The position numbers and the translations under genes were made by a program. Shown here one piece after another: positions 5,749-13,016 of a stretch of 16,241 bases of DNA. The stretch comes from JBBKWG01 sp037968835 (GTDB lineage: Bacteria > Pseudomonadota > Alphaproteobacteria > Rhodobacterales > Rhodobacteraceae): NCBI GenBank assembly GCA_037968835.1, contig JBBKWG010000241.1, positions 1 through 16,241 of the forward strand. The letters are read 5' to 3'. The notes beneath the pieces were generated by a model. The model ran no database searches. It saw only the letters and a program-made list of their open reading frames with translations, and was not told the origin of the DNA. How positions within the stretch are numbered: the first letter of the stretch is position 1; each line of letters starts with the position of its first letter.

Positions 5749-8526
5749 ATGCCCATCACCGTCGGCCACGATTCCTCGAAAACCCGCAAAACTCTGACAG
5801 TCGGCAGCGAAAGCGTCGCTTACTACTCCATTGCCGCTGCCGAGGCTGCCGGGCTTGGCGATTTCAGCCGGTTGCCTGCGGCACTGAAGGTGGTGCTGGA
5901 GAATATGTTGCGGTTCGAGGACGGCAAGACCGTTAGCGTCGACGACATCCGCGCGTTCAGCGAGTGGGCCGACAAGGGTGGCCAGAACCCGCGCGAGATC
6001 GCTTATCGCCCTGCCCGCGTGCTGATGCAGGACTTCACCGGCGTCCCCGCCGTGGTCGATCTGGCAGCGATGCGTGACGGGATCGTGGCCCTTGGCGGCG
6101 ACGCGCAGATGATCAACCCGCTGAACCCTGTCGATCTGGTGATCGACCATTCGGTGATGATCGACGAGTTCGGCAATGCGCGGGCCTTCCAGATGAACGT
6201 CGACCGCGAATACGAACGCAACATGGAGCGATACACGTTCCTGAAGTGGGGTCAGAAAGCGTTCAACAATTTCCGCGTCGTACCCCCCGGCACTGGCATT
6301 TGCCATCAGGTGAACCTTGAGTATCTGGCGCAGACCGTCTGGACCGACACCGATCAGAACGGCGAAACCGTGGCTTATCCCGACACGCTGGTTGGCACCG
6401 ACAGCCACACCACGATGGTCAACGGTCTGGCGGTTCTGGGCTGGGGCGTCGGCGGGATCGAGGCCGAAGCGGCCATGCTCGGCCAACCGATCTCGATGCT
6501 GATCCCTGAGGTTGTCGGCTTCAAGCTGACCGGCCGGATGACCGAAGGCACGACCGCGACGGACCTGGTTCTGAAGGTCGTCCAGATGCTGCGCGAAAAG
6601 GGCGTCGTGAGCAAATTCGTCGAGTTTTACGGCGACGGGTTGGTTCATGTGCCGCTGGCGGATCGTGCGACGATCGGGAACATGGCGCCGGAATATGGCG
6701 CGACCTGCGGTTTCTTCCCGATCGACGGCGAAACGCTGCGCTATCTTGAGCAGACCGGCCGATCCAAGGAGCGAATTGCGCTTGTCGAGGCTTACGCCCG
6801 CGAAAACGGGCTGTGGCGCGAGACCGGCTATGAGCCGATCTACACCGACACGCTTGAGCTGGATATGGGCAGCGTCGTGCCCGCGATATCGGGTCCGAAG
6901 CGGCCGCAGGATCACATCGCGCTCGACCGGGCTGCCATCGAGTTTCACAAGTACATCAATGGCCAACGCGAAGCGAAGGATGCCGGCGAGAAGGAAGAAG
7001 TGCGTTGGGAAGGCGAAGGCGGACCACCCGAACCAAGCGACATTCCCGGCGACGAGGGCAAGCACAAACGCGGCTACGTGCACGCCGAGAACGGTGGTTA
7101 TCAGATGCACGACGGCTCGATCGTGATTGCGTCAATCACGTCGTGCACGAACACCTCGAACCCCTATGTCATGATCGGTGCGGGTCTGGTGGCGCGAAAG
7201 GCGCGGGCGTTGGGTCTGAATCGCAAGCCTTGGGTCAAGACCTCGCTGGCACCCGGTTCGCAGGTTGTTTCGGCCTATCTTGAGGCCGCCAATTTGCAGG
7301 ACGATCTGGACGCAATCGGCTTCAACCTTGTTGGCTATGGCTGCACGACGTGCATCGGCAACTCCGGGCCGCTGGAGCCCGAGATTTCCAAATGTGTCAA
7401 CGACAACGATCTGATCGCGGTCAGCGTCTTGTCCGGTAACCGCAACTTCGAGGGACGAATCAGCCCGGATGTGCGAGCGAACTATCTGGCCTCACCACCG
7501 CTGGTCGTCGCGTATGCACTGGTCGGTGATATGAACGTCGATATCGTCAACGAGCCGCTTGGACAGGACAAGGACGGCAATGACGTCTTTTTGAAAGACA
7601 TCTGGCCAAGCCAGGCCGAGATTGCGGAATTGGTCGAACGGACCGTGACGCGCGAGGCGTTCCAATCGAAATATGCCGACGTCTTCAAGGGCGACGAGAA
7701 GTGGCGCGGTGTCGAGACTACCGACAGCGAGACTTATGACTGGCCGCCGGCTTCGACCTACGTTCAGAACCCGCCCTATTTCAAGAACATGAGCAAGACC
7801 CCCGGCGTCATCGAAGATGTGAAGGACGCGCGGATTCTTGCGGTTCTGGGTGACATGGTGACGACAGATCACATCAGCCCGGCGGGATCGTTCAAGGATA
7901 CGACCCCGGCTGGTCAGTATCTGATCGAGCGTCAGGTCGCCGCGCGCGAATTCAATTCTTATGGGTCGCGTCGTGGCAACCACGAAGTGATGATGCGCGG
8001 CACGTTCGCCAACATCCGGATCCGCAACGAGATGCTGGATGGTGTCGAGGGCGGCTATTCCAAGGGACCCGACGGAAAGCAGATGCCGATCTACAATGCT
8101 GCGATGGCCTATCAGGAGAACGGCACGCCATTGGTGATCTTCGCGGGCGAACAATATGGTGCAGGATCGTCGCGAGACTGGGCGGCCAAGGGCACGGCCC
8201 TTTTGGGCGTCAAAGCCGTCATCGCCGAGAATTTCGAACGCATCCACCGCTCTAACCTCGTCGGAATGGGCGTCATTCCCTTTGAGTTCACTGCTGGCGA
8301 TTCCCGTAAGTCACTGGGAATCACGGGCGATGAAAGCGTGTCGATCACGAGTCTTGAAGGCGATCTGAAGCCCGGCGCGATTGTGCCCTGCGCAATTACC
8401 TATCCGGATGGGAAAGTGAAGGAAATCGAGCTCAAGTGCCGGATAGATACCGCGATCGAGAAGGAATATGTCGAACATGGTGGCGTGCTGCACTACGTTC
8501 TGCGAGACCTTGCGGGCGTCGCCTGA
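5749..8526 (+). CDS. acnA: Aconitate hydratase A
   Basis: TCA-cycle enzyme that interconverts citrate and isocitrate through cis-aconitate, using a [4Fe-4S] cluster. The 925-aa length fits alphaproteobacterial AcnA/IRP-type aconitases. Cluster ligands are Cys466 (in SCTNTSNP) and Cys532/Cys535 (in GYGCTTCIGNSG); the 66- and 3-residue spacings equal those of E. coli AcnA. Other active-site blocks are DHSV early in the protein, GTDSHTTMVN with Asp218-Ser219-His220, and the C-terminal swivel domain motif GAGSSRDWAAKG with Ser807-Ser808-Arg809. An acidic and glycine-rich linker (about residues 407-440), rich in K, E, G and P, precedes the first cluster cysteine and is typical of this clade. The start has a strong AAAGGGAGG site about 7 bases before ATG 5749. 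A sigma70-like promoter lies about 80 bp upstream. The nearest terminator is 142 bp downstream (8668-8694), unless that belongs to a separate small RNA. Confidence 0.98.
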   Translation: MPITVGHDSSKTRKTLTVGSESVAYYSIAAAEAAGLGDFSRLPAALKVVLENMLRFEDGKTVSVDDIRAFSEWADKGGQNPREIAYRPARVLMQDFTGVPAVVDLAAMRDGIVALGGDAQMINPLNPVDLVIDHSVMIDEFGNARAFQMNVDREYERNMERYTFLKWGQKAFNNFRVVPPGTGICHQVNLEYLAQTVWTDTDQNGETVAYPDTLVGTDSHTTMVNGLAVLGWGVGGIEAEAAMLGQPISMLIPEVVGFKLTGRMTEGTTATDLVLKVVQMLREKGVVSKFVEFYGDGLVHVPLADRATIGNMAPEYGATCGFFPIDGETLRYLEQTGRSKERIALVEAYARENGLWRETGYEPIYTDTLELDMGSVVPAISGPKRPQDHIALDRAAIEFHKYINGQREAKDAGEKEEVRWEGEGGPPEPSDIPGDEGKHKRGYVHAENGGYQMHDGSIVIASITSCTNTSNPYVMIGAGLVARKARALGLNRKPWVKTSLAPGSQVVSAYLEAANLQDDLDAIGFNLVGYGCTTCIGNSGPLEPEISKCVNDNDLIAVSVLSGNRNFEGRISPDVRANYLASPPLVVAYALVGDMNVDIVNEPLGQDKDGNDVFLKDIWPSQAEIAELVERTVTREAFQSKYADVFKGDEKWRGVETTDSETYDWPPASTYVQNPPYFKNMSKTPGVIEDVKDARILAVLGDMVTTDHISPAGSFKDTTPAGQYLIERQVAAREFNSYGSRRGNHEVMMRGTFANIRIRNEMLDGVEGGYSKGPDGKQMPIYNAAMAYQENGTPLVIFAGEQYGAGSSRDWAAKGTALLGVKAVIAENFERIHRSNLVGMGVIPFEFTAGDSRKSLGITGDESVSITSLEGDLKPGAIVPCAITYPDGKVKEIELKCRIDTAIEKEYVEHGGVLHYVLRDLAGVA

Positions 8527-8557
8527 GGTATCATTTGTTGGGAAAAATGCTCCGGCG

Positions 8558-8586
8558 TTAAGCCATTTTAATGCGTCTGTTACAAT
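8558..8586 (+). promoter_or_regulatory. Candidate promoter of the intergenic RNA
   Basis: TACAAT (8581-8586) matches 5 of 6 positions of the -10 consensus. TTAAGC (8558-8563), exactly 17 bp upstream, matches 3 of 6 at -35. It lies 32 bp after the acnA stop and would start transcription near 8593. Confidence 0.35.
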
Positions 8587-8667
8587 CGGCACCTACAGTT
8601 TGAGTTGTCGCTTCGTTCCCTGGCGGCAAGTGTGTGGGGGTCAGAATTATTAGTCGCAAGTTGCAGT

Positions 8668-8694
8668 ACGGCTCCTGTCCCTGAGCCGTTTTTT
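8668..8694 (+). terminator. Rho-independent terminator, first of a tandem pair
   Basis: ACGGCTC (8668-8674) pairs with GAGCCGT (8683-8689) around the loop CTGTCCCT, with a run of six T (8689-8694). It ends acnA read-through or the candidate small RNA. Confidence 0.8.
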
Positions 8695-8762
8695 CGGACG
8701 GGTAACTTATCATGCAAATTAGTGCGTGAACCGCCGGTCCGAACAGACCCTAGTTCTAGTGC

Positions 8763-8797
8763 AGCGCCCCAGCCCATTAGAGCTGGGGCGCTTTTAA
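8763..8797 (+). terminator. Rho-independent terminator, second of a tandem pair
   Basis: An 11-bp perfect stem, AGCGCCCCAGC (8763-8773) with GCTGGGGCGCT (8782-8792), closes an 8-base loop and runs into TTTT (8792-8795), then AAATTT. It is the strongest stem in the window. It is oriented for plus-strand transcripts; the minus strand lacks a T tract. Confidence 0.85.
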
Positions 8798-8969
8798 ATT
8801 TATGACGAAAAAATGGCGCTCACTTCTTGCAGGTTACGAACAATCCGCCGCCCTGCGATTGAATGTTTCCGGATGTTGGTAATCGAGGATCGAAACGTTC
8901 TGTTTCCTCGCGCGAATCTCCGAATTAGGGCATGAATGAGGCGTAACGAGTTTGGTTTTGGGGGTAGTA

Positions 8970-9092
8970 ATGAGTTTTGATAGGACGAGTGACATTCTGC
9001 GCGGCGTTTCCCGGGTTATGCCTTTCTCACTTCCACCGCTTGAAGGCGGCGCAATGGCGTTGTTGTTTCTAGTGTGGCTATTGGGCGCTTGA
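8970..9092 (+). CDS. Small ORF, 40 aa, with hydrophobic C-terminus (doubtful)
   Basis: ATG 8970 opens a 40-codon frame ending TGA 9092. The N-terminal half is polar (MSFDRTSDILRGVSR) and the C-terminal end is hydrophobic (MALLFLVWLLGA), which could be a short membrane segment. GGGGGTAG lies 3-10 bases upstream, a passable ribosome site. Its last 15 bases overlap the 3' end of ccmG on the opposite strand. No promoter or family is recognised. Chance occurrence is quite possible at this length. Confidence 0.25.
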   Translation: MSFDRTSDILRGVSRVMPFSLPPLEGGAMALLFLVWLLGA

Positions 9093-9620
9093 TGCGTCGT
9101 CCAACACGGGGCGTATCCTGTTTTTCAGGATGGACTCGGTTACCGGTCCGGCGAAACGAAGCAGGACATTGCCTTTACCATCTATGACGAACGTCTCGGG
9201 CACGCCGTAGACGCCCCAATCAAGCGCCATCCGGCCGGTGGTATCGGCGCCGATTGCCGTGAACGGATCGCCGAGTTCTGTAAGGAACCGCAGGGCCTTG
9301 TCCGGGTCGTCCTTGTAGTTGACGCCGTAGATCGGCAATCCCTCGGCGGCAAGTTTCATCAGTTGCGGATGTTCCAGACGGCAGGGCGCGCACCAACTGG
9401 CCCAGAAATTCACGATCTTGACGCCCTCGCCAGTGATTGCATCGGCTCCAAAGGGGGTTGTTGTGCCGACAGGTGTGACCTGAACCGGTGGTGCCGGTCC
9501 GCCGACAAGCGTGGAGGGCAGCGCGTTCGGATCATCGCGGAACATGCCACCAAGGAACAATCCGGCGAGGGCCGCGAAGATGACCGGCGGAAGGATGGCG
9601 AGGAGCGGGATTCTAGGCAT
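9078..9620 (-). CDS. ccmG: Thiol:disulfide interchange protein CcmG (DsbE)
   Basis: Membrane-anchored periplasmic thioredoxin of cytochrome c maturation. It keeps the CXXCH cysteines of apocytochrome reduced before heme attachment. The protein is 180 aa: an N-terminal membrane anchor (residues 6-27), a linker, then a thioredoxin fold with VNFWASWCAPC (Cys77, Cys80), the acidic-turn region KDDPDKALRFL and the cis-proline motif GVPET. The start ATG 9620 overlaps the end of ccmD by 8 bp (ATGCCTAG), so translation is probably coupled. It is the last gene of the minus-strand ccm set; no terminator is visible after it. CcmE, CcmF and CcmH are not in the window and must be encoded elsewhere. Confidence 0.95.
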   Translation of the reverse strand: MPRIPLLAILPPVIFAALAGLFLGGMFRDDPNALPSTLVGGPAPPVQVTPVGTTTPFGADAITGEGVKIVNFWASWCAPCRLEHPQLMKLAAEGLPIYGVNYKDDPDKALRFLTELGDPFTAIGADTTGRMALDWGVYGVPETFVIDGKGNVLLRFAGPVTESILKNRIRPVLDDASSAQ

Positions 9621-9765
9621 CGGTTTTCCGCTTTTCAGCCTTATCCAGCGCCCGCTTCACGCGTCGGGAGGCCATCGCGCTTTGTGCGACGATCCAGCAC
9701 AGAAGAATGAGCGCACCGCTGTAGGCCAGCGTCACTTCGACGGCGTATCGTCCGAGATCGGGCAT
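9613..9765 (-). CDS. ccmD: Heme exporter protein CcmD
   Basis: Small membrane protein that stabilises release of holo-CcmE from the CcmABC complex. It has 50 residues: a short periplasmic N-terminus MPDLGRYAVEV, one transmembrane helix (about 12-30), and a strongly basic cytoplasmic tail (RRVKRALDKAEKRK). This layout is typical of CcmD, whose sequence is otherwise poorly conserved, so its position between ccmC and ccmG carries much of the call. The ATG shares a base with the ccmC stop (TGATG), and the gene end overlaps ccmG by 8 bp. Confidence 0.9.
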   Translation of the reverse strand: MPDLGRYAVEVTLAYSGALILLCWIVAQSAMASRRVKRALDKAEKRKTDA

Positions 9766-10493
9766 CAAGCGACCCTTTCGCGCAGCGTGATCGCGTGCAG
9801 TCGACGAGAGCGGATTTCGGTTCGTGTCCGCAAGAGCACAAGGGCGATAAACAACAGAACGAAGCCGGCGATGCAGACCAGCAATGGGATCCAGAAGACG
9901 TCGGCGACGTTTTCCTCTTTGTCTAGCGACAGCGATGCGCCCTGATGCAATCCCTGGTTCCAGAAATTGACGGCGTAGCGACTGAGAAGTGCGAAGACCG
10001 ATCCGACGAGGCAGAGCACCGAGGTAAGATCGGCAGCGGTGTCGGGGTCCTCGATCGCCGACCAAAGGGCGATGTAGCCGAGATAGAACAAGAACAGGAT
10101 CAGGAACGAGGTCAGGCGCGGATCCCATGCCCAGTATGTGCCCCACATCGGCTGGCCCCAGACCGCGCCGGTGAACAGGGCGATCAGCGTAAAGGTCACT
10201 CCGATGGGAGCCGCGGCTTTGGCGGCAAGGGCCGAAACGTGATGGCGGCGGATCAACCAGATCAGCGATGCAACAAGCATCATCACCCAGGCGTTGATCG
10301 CCATCATCGCGGACGGGACGTGAAGATAGATGATCTTGACGGTCGCGCCCTGACGGAAATCGTCGGGCGTGAAGACGAAACCCCAGATTAGGCCGATCAA
10401 AAGCGCCGCCCCGGCAAGCGCGAACAAGGGTGCGACCAGACGGTCGGTCGTGGCCATGAACCGGCGGGGGTTGGCGTATTCCCAAATCGACAT
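9765..10493 (-). CDS. ccmC: Heme exporter/heme-handling protein CcmC
   Basis: Integral membrane protein that presents heme to the chaperone CcmE in cytochrome c maturation. The 242-aa length is usual. It has six predicted transmembrane segments and the tryptophan-rich heme-handling motif WGTYWAWD (residues 117-124). The two conserved periplasmic histidines are His58 (YLHVPSA) and His183 (NQGLHQG). ATG 10493 begins the family N-terminus MSIWEYANPRRF; the ribosome site is weak. A 55-bp gap separates it from ccmB, the largest gap inside the ccm block, and its stop overlaps the ccmD start by one base. Confidence 0.97.
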   Translation of the reverse strand: MSIWEYANPRRFMATTDRLVAPLFALAGAALLIGLIWGFVFTPDDFRQGATVKIIYLHVPSAMMAINAWVMMLVASLIWLIRRHHVSALAAKAAAPIGVTFTLIALFTGAVWGQPMWGTYWAWDPRLTSFLILFLFYLGYIALWSAIEDPDTAADLTSVLCLVGSVFALLSRYAVNFWNQGLHQGASLSLDKEENVADVFWIPLLVCIAGFVLLFIALVLLRTRTEIRSRRLHAITLRERVA

Positions 10494-10548
10494 GCGTGAT
10501 ACCTAGCGACGGGTGGACGCGCTCACAAGATGCGAAGCGGGGTTCGGC

Positions 10549-11205
10549 TCAGCGCAGATTGACGCGGAGCGCGGCAGCCCCCGCAAACGGCAGCAACGCG
10601 ATTGCACAAAGGGTGATTCCCGCAAGCAGGATTGTCGGGGTCGCCGGCGACAGGCCGTCGACACCGCGCCGCACCGCGTCCGCGCCGAAGATCAAGGTCG
10701 GGATGTAAAGCGGCAGGACCAGGAGCGAGAGCAGAAGCCCGCCACGCTTCAGCCCGACAGTCAGTGCCGCGCCGAACGCGCCGATCATGCTCAGGGCTGG
10801 CGTACCAAGCGCCAAAGAGGCGACGAGCCACGGATAACCGGTTTCCGGCAAATTCAGGAAGATCGCGAATATCGGGGCCGCGAGTGTAAGCGGCAGTCCG
10901 GTCGTCAGCCAATGTGCCAGCGCCTTGATCGCGACCAGAGCTTCAAGCGGCAGCGGTGCGGTGGCCAGAAGCTCAAGCGAGCCATCCTCGAAATCAGTGG
11001 CAAAGATCCGGTCGAGCGATAGAAGGCAGGCCAGCAACGCGCCGATCCAGAGGATACCGGGCGCGATCGGGGCCAACTGTTCGGCGGTAGGCCCTACTCC
11101 GAACGGGACGAGAATGGTCACGATCAGGAAGAACGCCAGCGCCAGCCCGAATCCGCCCCCTGCCCGGATCGCAAGCGTCAGATCTCGGGCGAGAAGGCCG
11201 ATCAT
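10549..11205 (-). CDS. ccmB: Heme exporter protein CcmB
   Basis: Membrane subunit of the CcmAB transporter-like complex, which uses ATP to free holo-CcmE from CcmC. It has 218 aa, close to the family norm, with about six hydrophobic helices. Characteristic blocks are the RIFATDFEDGSLELL stretch (about residues 66-80) before the second helix, and VLPLYIPTLIFGADAV (about 163-178). The ATG overlaps the ccmA stop as ATGA (11202-11205), a standard translational coupling arrangement. Confidence 0.96.
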   Translation of the reverse strand: MIGLLARDLTLAIRAGGGFGLALAFFLIVTILVPFGVGPTAEQLAPIAPGILWIGALLACLLSLDRIFATDFEDGSLELLATAPLPLEALVAIKALAHWLTTGLPLTLAAPIFAIFLNLPETGYPWLVASLALGTPALSMIGAFGAALTVGLKRGGLLLSLLVLPLYIPTLIFGADAVRRGVDGLSPATPTILLAGITLCAIALLPFAGAAALRVNLR

Positions 11206-11816
11206 GCGAACGCCTCGTCAAATGCGCCATCTGATTTCCCGGTCGGTCGGAACTTGTTCATGTCTAGAGTTTCGGCGTCGATGCCAAGCGCCACGTGGGT
11301 CGCGATCACCGCGCTGCCGCCCGTGGCTAGATGCGACGTGACCACAGACGCGAAAAGGCCGACAGCATCGACATCAAGCGACACGGTCGGTTCATCGAGC
11401 AGCCAGATCGGACGACCCGTGACCAGCAACCGCGCAAGGCCGAGGCGGCGTTTTTGACCGGCTGAAAGGTTCTGGGCATGGCGGTCATGAAGCGAGGATA
11501 ACTCGAAAGCGCGAAGGGCGTGGTCGATACCGGAAGTGCCGAACAACCGGGCCCAGAAACGCAGGTTTTCGGCCACGGTAAGGGTGCCCTTCAGGCCATC
11601 AAGGTGACCGGCATAGGCGATGGATTCGCTCGCAACCTCGATGTCACCGGCGGTGGCGGGTTGCAGACCGGCGAGCGTGCGAAGAAGCGTCGTCTTGCCC
11701 GAACCGTTCGGACCGCGCAGGATCAGCGCCTGACCCGGTGCCAGCGAAAAACTCACGTTCTCAATGACAGCGCGCCCGCCCCGCGCCGCACTCAGTTTTT
11801 CGATTTTCAGCGTCAC
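11202..11816 (-). CDS. ccmA: Heme exporter ATP-binding protein CcmA
   Basis: ABC ATPase of the CcmABCD complex. The protein is 204 aa with a Walker A motif GPNGSGKT (residues 35-42), ABC signature LSAGQ (117-121), Walker B WLLDEP (138-143) and switch histidine His174 in ATHVALGI. The residue after the Walker B glutamate-proline pair is threonine followed by V-S-L-D, a CcmA-like D-loop. The start is GTG 11816 (MTLKIEKLSA); no better ATG lies just upstream and the ribosome site is weak. An 84-bp gap separates it from the Mth938-like gene, the widest gap in the ten-gene run and the likeliest place for an internal promoter. I found no convincing promoter or terminator there. Confidence 0.96.
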   Translation of the reverse strand: MTLKIEKLSAARGGRAVIENVSFSLAPGQALILRGPNGSGKTTLLRTLAGLQPATAGDIEVASESIAYAGHLDGLKGTLTVAENLRFWARLFGTSGIDHALRAFELSSLHDRHAQNLSAGQKRRLGLARLLVTGRPIWLLDEPTVSLDVDAVGLFASVVTSHLATGGSAVIATHVALGIDAETLDMNKFRPTGKSDGAFDEAFA

Positions 11817-11900
11817 ATTCCGTCCACCCGTTACCGCGTCATGTCATTGCCGATGGTGGCTTGGATGTAAATGAGCGCGGCCGTTCGCAAATTCCTGCGC

Positions 11901-12254
11901 TCAGACGGGCAGCACGGCAAGACCGACCCTGCGACCTTCGCCCAGCAGAACATTGTAGGTGCGACAAGCTTGCGGCGAGGCCATGACTTCGACACCCAGC
12001 CCCTCGGCCTCCAGCACGTCCCTCAATGCTGCAGGAATATGCGCAATCTCGGGTCCGGTGCCGATCAGCAGAACGTCAATCGTCCCGATCGCGCTCAACA
12101 GGCCTTGGCTGTCGTCGTAGCCGCCCCAGGAAGCGACGCCAGACGGCAGGACGGCGACAGCGCCTTCGTAACGCTCCCCTGCAATGCGGAAGAAACCGGG
12201 GCCGTAGCCGTCGACGGGACGCGCGTTTGTGTAGACGACTTCATTCAGGCGCAT
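11901..12254 (-). CDS. Mth938-like (DUF498) domain protein
   Basis: A 117-aa soluble single-domain protein of the Mth938/DUF498 family. The human member NDUFAF3 helps assemble respiratory complex I; the bacterial role is not settled. Visible family traits are GYGPGFFRIAGERYEGAV (about residues 16-33), the IGTG turn (64-67), and the C-terminal block MASPQACRTYNVLLGEGRRV (91-110). GAGGTGG lies about 5 bases before ATG 12254. It starts 9 bp after the permease gene and precedes ccmA by 84 bp. I recall a gene of this family between secDF and ccmA in many alphaproteobacteria. That position, between export and cytochrome assembly functions, would suit a role in respiratory complex assembly, but this is inference. 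Confidence 0.88.
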   Translation of the reverse strand: MRLNEVVYTNARPVDGYGPGFFRIAGERYEGAVAVLPSGVASWGGYDDSQGLLSAIGTIDVLLIGTGPEIAHIPAALRDVLEAEGLGVEVMASPQACRTYNVLLGEGRRVGLAVLPV

Positions 12255-12263
12255 GATTCCACC

Positions 12264-13016
12264 TCAGTTCCAGATCGGCAGGCCGATGATCGCAGATCCG
12301 GCAATGATCGCGTAGGCCGTCCAGCGGTACAATCGTTCAGCTTCGGGGCGAAACAGAAGTGCGCCGAACCAGTTGCCCAAAAGATAGGGCCAAATCATCA
12401 GCGCGCCAATAAGAAGCGCCGACGGCACCAGAAGTCCGCTGATCCAAAGGACCGCAAGCATGATGATGTCGGCAAGAATGAGGTAGAGAGTGATGTTTGC
12501 ACGGATTGCCGCGATCGGCAATTTGCTGGCCATATAAAGCATGATGACGGGTGGGCCCGGCAGACCGACGCAGCCCGCGAAAAAACCGCCAAGCGCCCCT
12601 GTCCCGACGACGAGCGGTCTGGTCAGGATGCCGCGATACCGCACGCCTCCGACCAGAAGCACAAGCAGCGTCAGCGCGACGATCGAAACGCTCCAACGGA
12701 ATACCACCGGCGACACCAGCGACAGGATGAGGATGCCAAGCGGCAGTCCCAGCAGCGCGCCGAACGCCAATCGCAGGACATCGCGCGGTTGACCGTCGCG
12801 AAGTGCGCGCGGAACGTGGATCAGCGGCGCGGTCAGATCCTTCACGATCAGGCTTGTCAGCGCCTCGAAAGGGCCAAGGAACATGCCCGCGAAAGGTAGA
12901 TAGACCATCGCCGTGCCAAAACCGGTGAATCCGCGCACGATGCCGGCCAGAAACGCCGCGAACCCCAGCAGCCACAGCCCCGGCAATGCCAGAACCGGGG
13001 CCAGGACGTCAGGCAT
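12264..13016 (-). CDS. TauE/SafE-family permease
   Basis: Integral membrane protein of the sulfite exporter TauE/SafE (DUF81) family; members move sulfite, sulfoacetate or other small anions. It has 250 aa, about eight hydrophobic segments, and the two family repeats: GIVRGFTGFGTAMVYLPF near the N-terminus (residues 25-42) and GGFFAGCVGLPGPPVIMLY in the middle (143-161). The start ATG 13016 overlaps the secF stop by 8 bp (ATGCCTGA), so it is built into the sec transcript. The Mth938-like gene follows after 9 bp. The substrate cannot be told. Its base composition and coupling look like its neighbours, so no recent transfer is evident. An unrelated metabolic permease in a sec/ccm array is unexpected. 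Confidence 0.88.
   Translation of the reverse strand: MPDVLAPVLALPGLWLLGFAAFLAGIVRGFTGFGTAMVYLPFAGMFLGPFEALTSLIVKDLTAPLIHVPRALRDGQPRDVLRLAFGALLGLPLGILILSLVSPVVFRWSVSIVALTLLVLLVGGVRYRGILTRPLVVGTGALGGFFAGCVGLPGPPVIMLYMASKLPIAAIRANITLYLILADIIMLAVLWISGLLVPSALLIGALMIWPYLLGNWFGALLFRPEAERLYRWTAYAIIAGSAIIGLPIWN

Larger units (their letters stand above)
8593..8797 (+). ncRNA. Candidate small RNA after acnA (about 100 or 205 nt)
   Basis: From a likely start near 8593, RNA would end at the first terminator (8668-8694), giving about 100 nt, or read through to the second (8763-8797), giving about 205 nt. The part between the terminators is itself foldable: TTCGGAC (8693-8699) pairs perfectly with GTCCGAA (8737-8743), with GGT/ACC able to extend the stem. 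A CTAG-TT-CTAG palindrome lies at 8750-8759. I do not recognise an Rfam family; it did not fit what I recall of 6S, tmRNA, RNase P or SRP RNA. The alternative is that this is just the acnA 3' UTR with tandem terminators. Confidence 0.3.
8527..8969. other. Gene-poor intergenic stretch after acnA
   Basis: This 443-bp stretch is visibly richer in A+T than its neighbours and has no convincing protein gene. The left half (8558-8800) carries a promoter-like pair, two intrinsic terminators and a long-range inverted repeat, all plus strand; these are listed separately. A five-codon ATG-to-TGA frame (8712-8729) between the terminators is too short to call. The right half, 8801-8969, shows no strong structure, no terminator for the convergent ccm operon and no clear operator. 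Confidence 0.6.

Noticed and set aside
5689..7110. 473-codon minus-strand ORF opposite acnA
   Set aside because: Shadow of acnA; histidine- and arginine-rich with no fold or motif.
8605..8805. 66-codon plus-strand ORF in the intergenic region
   Set aside because: It reads through two intrinsic terminator stems, has no ribosome site and uses a non-ATG start.
9020..9060. Terminator for the ccm operon after ccmG
   Set aside because: A short CCGC/GCGG hairpin exists on the minus strand but no T tract follows it.
11871..12899. 342-codon plus-strand ORF across the permease and Mth938-like genes
   Set aside because: Low-complexity R, Q and D-rich antisense product; both minus-strand genes are recognisable families.
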